Below, piece after piece: positions 1 to 5,574 of a DNA stretch of 5,843 bases (position 1 is its first letter; every line of letters starts with the position of its first letter). Source of the stretch: JAAFIP01 sp031390175 (GTDB lineage Bacteria; Pseudomonadota; Gammaproteobacteria; Burkholderiales; Burkholderiaceae_C); the NCBI GenBank assembly GCA_031390175.1, contig JANMTF010000202.1:1-5843 (forward strand). Reading direction: 5' to 3'. Under the pieces are notes generated by a model. It was not told where the DNA came from, made no database searches, and saw only the letters and a program-made list of their open reading frames with translations. The position numbers and the translations under genes were made by a program.

Positions 1-1
1 C

Positions 2-1525
2 GACCCGGCCACCCGCGTGATCGTGCTCTATATCGAAACCGTGCGCAACGCGGAGCGCTTTAAAGCCGCCTGCCGCAAGGCTGCCGCAGCAGACAAACCC
101 ATCGTCGCCTTCAAGATTGGCCGCTCCGAAGCTGGCGCGCAAGCGGCCGTGTCGCACACCGGTGCCATGGCGGGTTCAGACCGCATGTACGACGCGCTGT
201 TTGCGGCCTGCGGCGTGATCCGGGCGCAATACTTCAGCGACTTGCTGGACATCCCGCTGGCCTTGTCTACCGGCAAAAAGCTGGCCGGCCAGCGCGTGGC
301 GATTCTCACATCCACTGGCGGCGCAGGCACGCTGGTGTCTGACAGCTTGGGCCTGGCAGGCTTTGAAACGCCCGCACCCGATGCAGCCACAGTAGCCAAA
401 CTGCGCGCCACGCAAAGCGGCGACCACGCGGTGTTTGACAAAAACCCGATCGATGTCACCTTGGCAGGCCTGCAACCCGCCGTGCTGCGCGGCGCAGTGG
501 CGGCCCTGCTGGCCAGCCCCAGCTACGATGCGCTCATTGTGATTGTGGGCTCGTCTGGCGTGGCCCAGCCCAGCCTGATGGCCGATGCCATTGCAGCGGC
601 TTTGCTGGGCGTGCCCGAGCATGCCGACAAACCCGTGCTGGCTTATGTCAGCCCGCACGCGCCCGAGGCAGCCGCTGTGCTCTCCTCGCTCGGCGTGCCT
701 GCCTTTTCAGCGCCAGAGAGTTGTGCGCAGGCGCTCTTGGGGATGCAGCAGCAAGCCCAAGTGATGAAGGCACCCACCCAGAGCCCTACAACCTTGCAAA
801 GCACGCGCACTGCTGCGCCCATCCACACTCCCGCGCAGCTCACCGGCTCGTTGAATGAGTACGAGGCTAAAAAAATCTTTGCCCAATACGGCATTGCGTG
901 CACCCGCGAGAGCGTAGCCCGCACGGCGGACGAGGCGCAACAAGCCGCGCACACGCTGGTGATGCAAGACGGCGCGAACAACGGCGCAGGCAAGCTGGTG
1001 CTCAAAATACTCTCCAACAGCATCACCCACAAGAGCGACGTAGGCGGTGTGGCAGTCGACTTGACACCCGACCAGATCGGCGCACGTTTGAACCACATGC
1101 GCACGCAGGTAGAGGCACACACGGGCGCAGCTTGCGAGCAGTTTTTGGTGCAAGAAATGGTCACAGGCGCCGCCGAGATGATTCTGGGCATGCACCGTGA
1201 CCCGTTAGGCAGCGCAATTTTGCTGGGCATGGGCGGCACGGCAGCCGAGCTTTTGGAAGACACCGCGCTGCGCATGTGCCCGGTGGACCGTGCCAGCGCA
1301 CGCGCCATGCTGCACAGCCTGAAAACCTGGCCCCTGCTGAACGGCTACCGGGGCCGCCCGCTGGCCGATGTGGACGCCTTGCTCGATGCCATCGTGGCCT
1401 TCTCGCAGATGGTGGAGCAGTTGGGCGAGCGGCTCGTCACCGCCGAGATCAATCCGCTGTTTGTGTTGCCCGCAGGCCAAGGCGTGAAGGCGGCTGACGC
1501 GGTGATGGTGCTGGCCGCTTCATGA
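2..1525 (+). CDS. Acyl-CoA synthetase, NDP-forming (acetyl-CoA synthetase ADP-forming type), 3' part
   Basis: The 5' end lies outside the window; the frame is open from base 2 and gives 507 residues before TGA. Fused family members are about 700 residues, so roughly 200 N-terminal residues (the CoA-binding Rossmann domain) should lie upstream. The visible part begins in the succinyl-CoA-ligase-like region. SHTGAMAG (His at visible residue 52) matches the position of the phosphorylated histidine of SucD-type enzymes, and ILTSTGGAG (101-109) and NPIDVT (148-153) are typical of the second ligase domain. After a low-complexity linker (about 250-280), an ATP-grasp domain runs from LNEYEAKKIF (about 284) to the end, with ITHKSDVGGV (341-350) and AEINPLFV near the C-terminus. 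The family forms acyl-CoA from a carboxylate, CoA and ATP with release of ADP and phosphate, in the cytoplasm. The substrate cannot be read from sequence; acetate, other short acids and aromatic acids (FerA-like) are all possible. It overlaps the next gene by four bases. Confidence 0.93.
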   Translation, partial: DPATRVIVLYIETVRNAERFKAACRKAAAADKPIVAFKIGRSEAGAQAAVSHTGAMAGSDRMYDALFAACGVIRAQYFSDLLDIPLALSTGKKLAGQRVAILTSTGGAGTLVSDSLGLAGFETPAPDAATVAKLRATQSGDHAVFDKNPIDVTLAGLQPAVLRGAVAALLASPSYDALIVIVGSSGVAQPSLMADAIAAALLGVPEHADKPVLAYVSPHAPEAAAVLSSLGVPAFSAPESCAQALLGMQQQAQVMKAPTQSPTTLQSTRTAAPIHTPAQLTGSLNEYEAKKIFAQYGIACTRESVARTADEAQQAAHTLVMQDGANNGAGKLVLKILSNSITHKSDVGGVAVDLTPDQIGARLNHMRTQVEAHTGAACEQFLVQEMVTGAAEMILGMHRDPLGSAILLGMGGTAAELLEDTALRMCPVDRASARAMLHSLKTWPLLNGYRGRPLADVDALLDAIVAFSQMVEQLGERLVTAEINPLFVLPAGQGVKAADAVMVLAAS

Positions 1526-2355
1526 CCATGCAGCGCCTCACTACTTCCATCGGCTCTACCCAGATGGTCTGGCATGCGCTGGGCGCCAGCACCGGCGATG
1601 CGAGCCAGCCCCTGGTGCTATTGCACGGCGGCCACGGCTCCTGGCAGCACTGGGCGCGCAACATCGCGCCGCTGGCCAACCACTACCGCGTGTTGGTGCC
1701 CGATCTGCCAGGCTACGGCGACTCGGACACCCCGCCCGAGCCCACGATGCCCTCCTTGGTGAACACCACCCGCGCTGCGCTAGACCAATTGCTGGGCGCG
1801 GACACCCCCGTTCGCCTGGCAGGGTTCTCTTTTGGCGGCCTGGTGGCGGCACACATCGCCGCCCAGCGTCCGCACGTCACCCATCTTGCCCTGCTCGGGC
1901 CCGCCGGCCACGGCAGCCCCCGCCGCCCCAAAGGAGCCCTCCAAGACTGGCGAAATGCCGCGCTCGCCAAAGACGACGTGGCCTTGGTGAGCACCATGCG
2001 GCATAACTTGCTGATGCACATGCTGGAGCACCTCTCCTCGGTGGATGAGCAGGCACTAGAGCTGCACACCGCCGCGTGTATCAGCACCCGCTTTCACAGC
2101 AAAAAGATTTCTCTGGCCGGCGGTTTGCTGGAGGCCTTGGCCACTGGGCAGCGTGTCAACCCAGCCATGCAGCTGAGCGCCATGTGGGGCGAGCACGACG
2201 TAACGTGCACGCCGCACACCGTGCTACAAGCCGTGCAAGCGGCTGGGCTGCCACTGCAACGCAGCGCGTTCGTGCCCCAAGCCGGGCATTGGGTGCAATA
2301 TGAAGCGTCTAACGCAGCCAACGCCTTTGTGCTGCGAGCCATGGCGGGAGGGTGA
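1522..2355 (+). CDS. Alpha/beta-hydrolase fold protein (MhpC/BphD-like)
   Basis: A complete 277-residue protein, the usual size for single-domain alpha/beta-hydrolases. The oxyanion-hole motif HGG is at 35-37, followed by WQHW and DLPGYGDSD (61-69). The nucleophile elbow GFSFGG puts the catalytic Ser at 103. WGEHD supplies the acidic residue Asp226, and AGHWVQYE supplies His256, so the triad looks intact. A cap-like helical insertion lies at about 133-205. There is no signal peptide, so it is presumably cytoplasmic. The ATG at 1522 overlaps the TGA of the acyl-CoA synthetase (ATGA) and no strong Shine-Dalgarno is visible, so translation is probably coupled to that gene; a second ATG two codons later is possible. 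The fold covers esterases, C-C bond hydrolases, lactonases and thioesterases. Pairing with a CoA ligase suggests release or processing of an acid that is then activated, but the substrate is unknown. Confidence 0.92.
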   Translation: MTMQRLTTSIGSTQMVWHALGASTGDASQPLVLLHGGHGSWQHWARNIAPLANHYRVLVPDLPGYGDSDTPPEPTMPSLVNTTRAALDQLLGADTPVRLAGFSFGGLVAAHIAAQRPHVTHLALLGPAGHGSPRRPKGALQDWRNAALAKDDVALVSTMRHNLLMHMLEHLSSVDEQALELHTAACISTRFHSKKISLAGGLLEALATGQRVNPAMQLSAMWGEHDVTCTPHTVLQAVQAAGLPLQRSAFVPQAGHWVQYEASNAANAFVLRAMAGG

Positions 2356-2455
2356 GCGGGGTAGACTTTCTATTCTTCCTTGGTCGCGTTGCGGTTTGGG
2401 CCTTGAAGATGCCTGCTCCACCTTGGTCAAATTGCGGCGACGGAGGAATTTTCGC

Positions 2456-2471
2456 TGCAAAAATTTTTGCA
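2456..2471. promoter_or_regulatory. Perfect 16-bp palindrome TGCAAAAATTTTTGCA
   Basis: The sequence equals its own reverse complement over all 16 bases and lies about 100 bp after the hydrolase stop. It has no loop, so it is a poor hairpin and more like a protein-binding dyad or a bent A/T-tract site. No gene start follows closely on either strand, so what it would regulate is unclear. The role is inference only. Confidence 0.3.
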
Positions 2472-2688
2472 AGAACACGCAACTGGGTGGGTAGAAATCG
2501 TCAGTTTTTCACCGCGCCTTTCTCCAGATTTGTCAGCCTAACCATTGCTCCATCACCGCTTGCTTGGTTGGTTGACTTGCATCACTTCCTGTTTACTCTC
2601 TTTACCGTAGCACTCCGTATAAGCAGATCAGTGGGGTACACAGGTTGCGGCCAATATTTAATCGATTTACACCTACTGGAGCGCTCAA

Positions 2689-2726
2689 TCGCCCTCTTGA
2701 GCAAACCAGCCAGCCCCAGAGGGCGA
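2689..2726. repeat. Short inverted repeat TCGCCCTC / GAGGGCGA
   Basis: The arms at 2689-2696 and 2719-2726 are perfectly complementary over 8 bp with a 22-nt spacer. An overlapping smaller dyad, GCTCAA / TTGAGC (2683-2688 and 2697-2702), competes with the left arm. No T-run follows on either side, so it is not a convincing intrinsic terminator. It may be chance. Confidence 0.25.
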
Positions 2727-2820
2727 AGTGCTCGTTGTGTATTGCGTAGCGGCTCTCGCATGTTTTTAGAGGGCTGCAGTCTGATTGATACCTTATTTTA
2801 TTTCTATTTCATAAATGAAG

Positions 2821-3480
2821 TCACTGCCGTCCGGTCAAAAGTCGAACAAAATCAATTGCTTAGCGGGGTCTAAGGCTTCAATTTGCAGCTCGTCGCCCTG
2901 AAAGGCGCATGAAACCTGGGTTTTTTCAAAAACCGACACCGACAAAATCTGTAGACAATTGTAGAGCGAAGCTTTGATGCCCAGCTCCATTTTCACGATA
3001 GCGATCAGCACGTAGGTACAAATCGCACACCAGATTTGCGTTTTCACCCCGTTCTCACGGGTACCCAGAAACTTCTTGATCCGCAGGTGTTGCTTGATCC
3101 ACTTGAAGAGCAACTCCACCTGCCAGCGGCTCTTGTAGAGCTGGGCAATCACATGCGCAGGCAGACTGGTGTTATTGGTCAGGAGCACCAATGTCTTACC
3201 CGTCTCGGGATCTTTGAACCGAACGCGGCGCAGCTGCTCGGGATAGTCCTTCGCGCTGTACTGCCCATTGAGCGCGACCAGTTGATCGCAGATTACCCCG
3301 GTACTTTTATCCCCAGGCAGCGAGTACACCCGCCGAGCATTGAAGTTAGATTTGGCCCGTGTGACAAAAAAGGCCGCACGTGGTGCATCGCATACAGGCG
3401 CGCAAAGTCCAGATAACCCCTGTCCATGATGTCGAAGGCTTTGCCTGAAAATGGGGCTGCGTCAGCCGGACACAACTAAT
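2821..3480 (-). mobile_element. Internally deleted IS4-family insertion sequence (approximate limits)
   Basis: The extent is inferred from the transposase remnant plus possible ends. Just beyond the transposase stop is GTCCGG (2829-2834), and at the opposite side its inverted counterpart CCGGAC (3466-3471) occurs about 25 bp from the last recognisable transposase codons. If these mark the two terminal repeats, the element kept both ends and lost its internal 5' coding half. Beyond the hexamer the arms match poorly (about 5 of 13), and no convincing target-site duplication was found, so the boundaries are tentative. Confidence 0.5.
2835..3475 (-). pseudogene. IS4-family transposase, N-terminally deleted and frameshifted
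   Basis: DDE transposase remnant. Reading leftwards, an upstream frame contains FDIMDRGYLDFARLY, whose DRGY Asp (codon 3422-3424) is the usual second catalytic Asp of IS4-type enzymes. At the six-T run (plus-strand A run 3366-3371) the frame is lost. A one-base shift restores the expected continuation FFVTRAKSNFNARRVYSL, and then reads to TGA at 2835-2837 without interruption. The downstream frame holds YKSRWQVELLFKWIK, an exact Y-(2)-R-(3)-E-(6)-K signature with the catalytic Glu codon at 3114-3116, followed by QHLRIKKFLGTRENGVKTQIW. About 200 codons remain of an expected 370-390, so the first Asp and the N-terminal DNA-binding half are gone. Homology is clear only to about 3440; the frame stays open to 3475. 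It should not encode a working transposase. Family assignment is firm; naming a specific IS is not possible here. Confidence 0.9.
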
Positions 3481-3563
3481 TAAATCCGTAAAAACTATCT
3501 GCATAGCACCATAAATTAACAACAGTACAAACATGCTCCATTAGCGCTTGCTGGCGGTGGTAT

Positions 3564-3620
3564 TTATCACGCTTCTTTGCTAAACTCATACCCTTATATA
3601 TCAACCGATAAATTAAGGCG
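3564..3620 (+). promoter_or_regulatory. Likely promoter region and ribosome binding site of the Bug gene
   Basis: The 60 bases before the ATG at 3626 are AT-rich. A TATATA-like -10 candidate lies at 3595-3600, but no -35 hexamer of good quality sits at a normal distance (TTGCTA at 3577-3582 is too close). AAGG at 3615-3618 with a 7-nt spacer is a good Shine-Dalgarno and supports the chosen start. The promoter itself is weakly supported. Confidence 0.3.
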
Positions 3621-3625
3621 ACCAG

Positions 3626-4591
3626 ATGAAAACTATTTTGACGAGTTTACTAGTGGCTGCGCAGTGCCTTGGCTTAAGTGCGTGGGCGCAGGCTTCGTCC
3701 GACAAACCCATCCGCATCGTTGTACCCTTTGCCGCCGGTGGCCCTACCGATGTGCTGGCGCGGGTGTTGGCCCCCAAGCTCACGGCTTCGCTCAAACGTA
3801 CCGTCATCGTAGAAAACAAAGTCGGCGCTACGGGCAGCATTGGCGCGACCTTTGTGGCCAAGTCTGCGCCTGATGGCGACACGCTCTTGCTGGGCACCAG
3901 CAGCATCATGGCGGCCAGCCCTAACCTAACGGCCAATTTGACCTATGACCCGGTGAACGACTTTGTGCCGATCTCTTTGGTGGCGACCGTAGAAAACATT
4001 TTGGTGGTGCACCCCAGCGTGCCCGCCAAAACGGTGAAAGAGCTGGTGGCCTATGCCAAGGCCAATCCCAAAAAGCTATCCTACGCTTCATCGGGCATTG
4101 GCAGCACCTACCACTTGGGTGCGGAGCTGTTCGGCTCGCAAACCGGCATCGAATGGACGCATGTGCCCTACAAGGGCGCGGCGCCGGCAATTCAAGACGT
4201 TCTGGCAGGCCATGTGCAGGTAATGTTTGACAACGTGTCGTCAGCGATACCCAACATCAAGTCCGGCCGCTTAAAACCGCTGGGCGTGGCCAGCTTGAAA
4301 CGCTACCCTACGCTGCCCGAGTTGCCCACCATTGCCGAGGAGGGCGTGACGGGTTACGAGACCACGATTTGGTTGGCGCTGTTTGCACCGGCTAAAACGC
4401 CCGCCGCCATTTTGCAAAAACTCACCAAGGAAGTCCACGATGCTGTGAACTCGCAGGAGTACAAAGACAAGTTGGCCGCGCTGGACATCCAGCCGCGCCA
4501 GTCGTCTTCACAAGAGTTGGCGAATTTTCTGAAAGCCGACTTGGGCAAGTGGGCCAAGGTAGTGAAGGATGCGGGGATTAAGCCGGAGTAA
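3626..4591 (+). CDS. Bug/TctC-family periplasmic solute-binding protein
   Basis: A complete 321-residue protein, typical for the tripartite tricarboxylate transporter substrate-binding (Bug) family. The N-terminus is a classic Sec signal peptide: MK, a hydrophobic core to about residue 20, then a likely cut after AWA or AQA (21 or 23). The cysteine at 14 is not in a lipobox, so the protein is probably soluble in the periplasm. IRIVVPFAAGGPTDVLAR directly after the signal and VIVENKVGATGSIGATFVAKSAPDGDTLLLG are the family's characteristic ligand-binding strands. VMFDNVSSAIPNIKSGRLKPLGVAS in the second lobe is equally typical. The start is supported by AAGG seven bases upstream. Family ligands are carboxylates, amino acids and related small molecules; this ligand cannot be predicted. 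No TctA or TctB membrane partner is nearby, so it is an orphan, as is common for Bug proteins. It converges with the CoA-transferase genes. Confidence 0.95.
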   Translation: MKTILTSLLVAAQCLGLSAWAQASSDKPIRIVVPFAAGGPTDVLARVLAPKLTASLKRTVIVENKVGATGSIGATFVAKSAPDGDTLLLGTSSIMAASPNLTANLTYDPVNDFVPISLVATVENILVVHPSVPAKTVKELVAYAKANPKKLSYASSGIGSTYHLGAELFGSQTGIEWTHVPYKGAAPAIQDVLAGHVQVMFDNVSSAIPNIKSGRLKPLGVASLKRYPTLPELPTIAEEGVTGYETTIWLALFAPAKTPAAILQKLTKEVHDAVNSQEYKDKLAALDIQPRQSSSQELANFLKADLGKWAKVVKDAGIKPE

Positions 4592-4646
4592 TTTGGTCGC
4601 GTACAAATAGTTTGGAGTAGACGCGCAGGATGGGGTCGTCACGTAC

Positions 4647-4722
4647 GCACGGCTTGGTGTTTACCGCCTGCCCTCATGCTGGAGTACCAGAAATCGGTCA
4701 GTCGATAAACCCCAACCCGTGC
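4647..4722 (+). repeat. Hairpin element, copy A (imperfect 76-nt palindrome)
   Basis: The outer stem pairs 4647-4665 with 4704-4722 (16 of 19 pairs). It encloses a 38-nt interior (4666-4703) centred on the mini-hairpin CTGG-AGTA-CCAG (4679-4690), flanked by 13 nt on each side. Part of those flanks pairs too (CTG with CAG, CC with GG). The core 4671-4699 matches the reverse complement of 4824-4852 in copy C at 28 of 29 positions. The stem has diverged much more (12 of 19 in the left arm), with compensating changes that keep pairing. I do not recognise the family. Confidence 0.85.
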
Positions 4723-4732
4723 AGCGACCAAT

Positions 4733-4791
4733 GTAGCGCACTACCCGTAGTGTCCTGTCGGTCTATCCTTACATTACGGGTAGCGCACTAC
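4733..4791. repeat. Central hairpin element B with direct repeats GTAGCGCACTAC
   Basis: Arms 4733-4753 and 4771-4791 pair at 18 of 21 positions around a 17-nt loop; the exceptions are one C-A, one A-C and one G-T. The 12-mer GTAGCGCACTAC occurs in direct orientation at 4733-4744 and 4780-4791. It is itself nearly palindromic (GTAG and CTAC ends), which is how it can serve in both arms. The inner 9 bp, CTACCCGTA with TACGGGTAG, pair perfectly. The dyad centre is at 4762, practically the midpoint between the outer elements A and C. It shares no obvious sequence with them. Confidence 0.75.
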
Positions 4792-4799
4792 CATCTATG

Positions 4800-4877
4800 C
4801 AGGCGAGTTGGTGTATGCCGAACGACCGATTTCTGGTACTCCAGTATGAGGGCGTTTGGCATACACCAACTCGCCTG
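4800..4877 (-). repeat. Hairpin element, copy C (imperfect 78-nt palindrome)
   Basis: A perfect 20-bp inverted repeat, CAGGCGAGTTGGTGTATGCC (4800-4819) with its complement at 4858-4877, surrounds a 38-nt interior (4820-4857). The interior carries CTGG-TACT-CCAG (4833-4844) exactly in the middle with 13 nt on each side. Inside the flanks AACG pairs with CGTT and CC with GG. On the minus strand it has the same layout and core as copy A. The fully paired stem suggests this is the better preserved copy. There is no T-run beside it, so it is not a standard intrinsic terminator. Confidence 0.88.
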
Positions 4878-4932
4878 TAGCCAAGCAAGCCATCCCAACA
4901 TCGCTCGGAAAAAACTCAAACAGAGTCAACAA

Positions 4933-5574
4933 CTACGCACGAATCGGCAATCCAACTAGCCCTTCAAGTTCGGCGTGTGATAAGCCCTCTACCTTGTCGA
5001 TCAACACCAACCCCTGTGGCGTACAACTGAAGGTCGCCAAGTCGCAGTAAATGCGCTTCACACACGCAATGCCCGTCAGTGGGTAGGTGCAAGCACCCAC
5101 AATTTTGCTGACGCCTTGCTTGGTCAGCAAGTCCATCATCACCCAGGTCTGCTTGGCACCCACGGCCAAATCCATTGCGCCGCCTACTGCGGGTATCGCA
5201 TCTGCCTCGCCCGTGTGCCAGTTGGCCAAATCACCCGCGGCGCTGACCTGGAAGGCACCCAGTACGCAGATGTCTAAATGCCCGCCGCGCATCAGCGCAA
5301 AGCTGTCGGCGTGGTGCGAGTACGAGCCGCCGGGCAGCAGGGTGACGGGCTGCTTGCCTGCGTTGATCAGATCATAGTCTTCCTCGCCCGCAGCAGGTGC
5401 GGGGCCCATGCCGATGATGCCGTTTTCGCTGTGCAAAAGCACCTCCAGCGTGCGCGGGATGTGGTTGGCAACCAGGGTAGGCATGCCGATGCCTAAGTTA
5501 ACTGACACGCCCTCGGGAATGTCTTGCGCGATGCGCGCGGCCAGTTGGTCTTTAGTGCGTTTGATGTAGCTCAT
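4933..5574 (-). CDS. pcaJ: 3-oxoacid / 3-oxoadipate CoA-transferase subunit B
   Basis: A complete 213-residue beta subunit of a family I CoA-transferase. NLGIGMPTLVANHIP lies at 26-40. LLHSENGIIGMGP follows, with Glu50 in the SENG signature that forms the glutamyl-CoA thioester intermediate. GEEDYDLINAGKQPVTLLPGG, RGGHLDICVLGAFQVS, GDLANWHTG and CTYPLTGIACV are all characteristic of PcaJ/ScoB. The enzyme moves CoA from succinyl-CoA to 3-oxoadipate or acetoacetate in the cytoplasm, with subunit A. The start at 5574 is chosen because its ATG overlaps the TGA of subunit A (ATGA) and AAGG lies 7 nt upstream; the frame stays open upstream, but that part is out-of-frame pcaI sequence. As recalled from memory it resembles pseudomonad PcaJ, but scoB, acting on acetoacetate, is a real alternative because sequence separates the two poorly. 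It ends facing the hairpin array. Confidence 0.95.
   Translation of the reverse strand: MSYIKRTKDQLAARIAQDIPEGVSVNLGIGMPTLVANHIPRTLEVLLHSENGIIGMGPAPAAGEEDYDLINAGKQPVTLLPGGSYSHHADSFALMRGGHLDICVLGAFQVSAAGDLANWHTGEADAIPAVGGAMDLAVGAKQTWVMMDLLTKQGVSKIVGACTYPLTGIACVKRIYCDLATFSCTPQGLVLIDKVEGLSHAELEGLVGLPIRA

Larger units (their letters stand above)
2356..2834. other. Intergenic stretch without a credible gene
   Basis: This 479-bp gap lies between the hydrolase stop and the transposase remnant. Base composition is clearly more AT-rich than in the flanking genes, especially from about 2480 on. One frame from a GTG at 2352 stays open to 2873, but its translation is rich in Phe, Ser and Leu, resembles no family I know and runs into the antisense of the transposase, so I do not call it. 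No tRNA or recognisable RNA gene was seen. Two dyads are present: a perfect 16-bp palindrome (2456-2471) and an 8-bp inverted repeat (2689-2696 with 2719-2726). The stretch may be debris from the insertion whose remnant follows. Confidence 0.5.
4592..4932. other. Convergent intergenic region carrying a three-hairpin array
   Basis: This 341-bp space separates the Bug gene (+) from pcaJ (-); both are transcribed towards it. Two thirds of it (4647-4877) is occupied by three consecutive dyad-symmetric elements, described separately. The open frames here are short and read through the repeats, so no gene is called. No strong intrinsic terminator with a T-run was found for either gene. The hairpins may end transcription from both sides, but that is inference. 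Confidence 0.7.

Noticed and set aside
2352..2873. Open frame of 173 codons on the + strand starting with GTG at the hydrolase stop
   Set aside because: The translation has no recognisable domain, an odd Phe/Ser-rich composition, a weak start, and runs into the antisense of the transposase remnant.
2812..3485. TAAAT on both sides of the IS remnant as a target-site duplication
   Set aside because: The two copies lie at unequal distances from the GTCCGG hexamers (12 versus 9 nt) and such a pentamer is common in AT-rich DNA.
3626..3700. Lipoprotein signal in the Bug protein (Cys14)
   Set aside because: The residues before the cysteine (AAQ) do not fit a lipobox, and a normal signal peptidase I site (AWA or AQA) follows.
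4800..4877. Integron attC site
   Set aside because: GCCGAAC and GTTTGGC come close to the RYYYAAC/GTTRRRY boxes but each has a mismatch. They lie inside the stem rather than at the ends, and there is no integrase or cassette context.
4647..4877. CRISPR array
   Set aside because: Only two related units, inverted relative to each other, with no regularly spaced direct repeats and no cas genes.
4909..4926. Intrinsic terminator for pcaJ (ACTC/GAGT stem followed by six T on the minus strand)
   Set aside because: The stem has only four base pairs, too weak to claim.
4630..5050. Short + strand open frames across the hairpin array
   Set aside because: They are translations of the repeats and of the antisense of pcaJ, with no family resemblance and no ribosome binding site.
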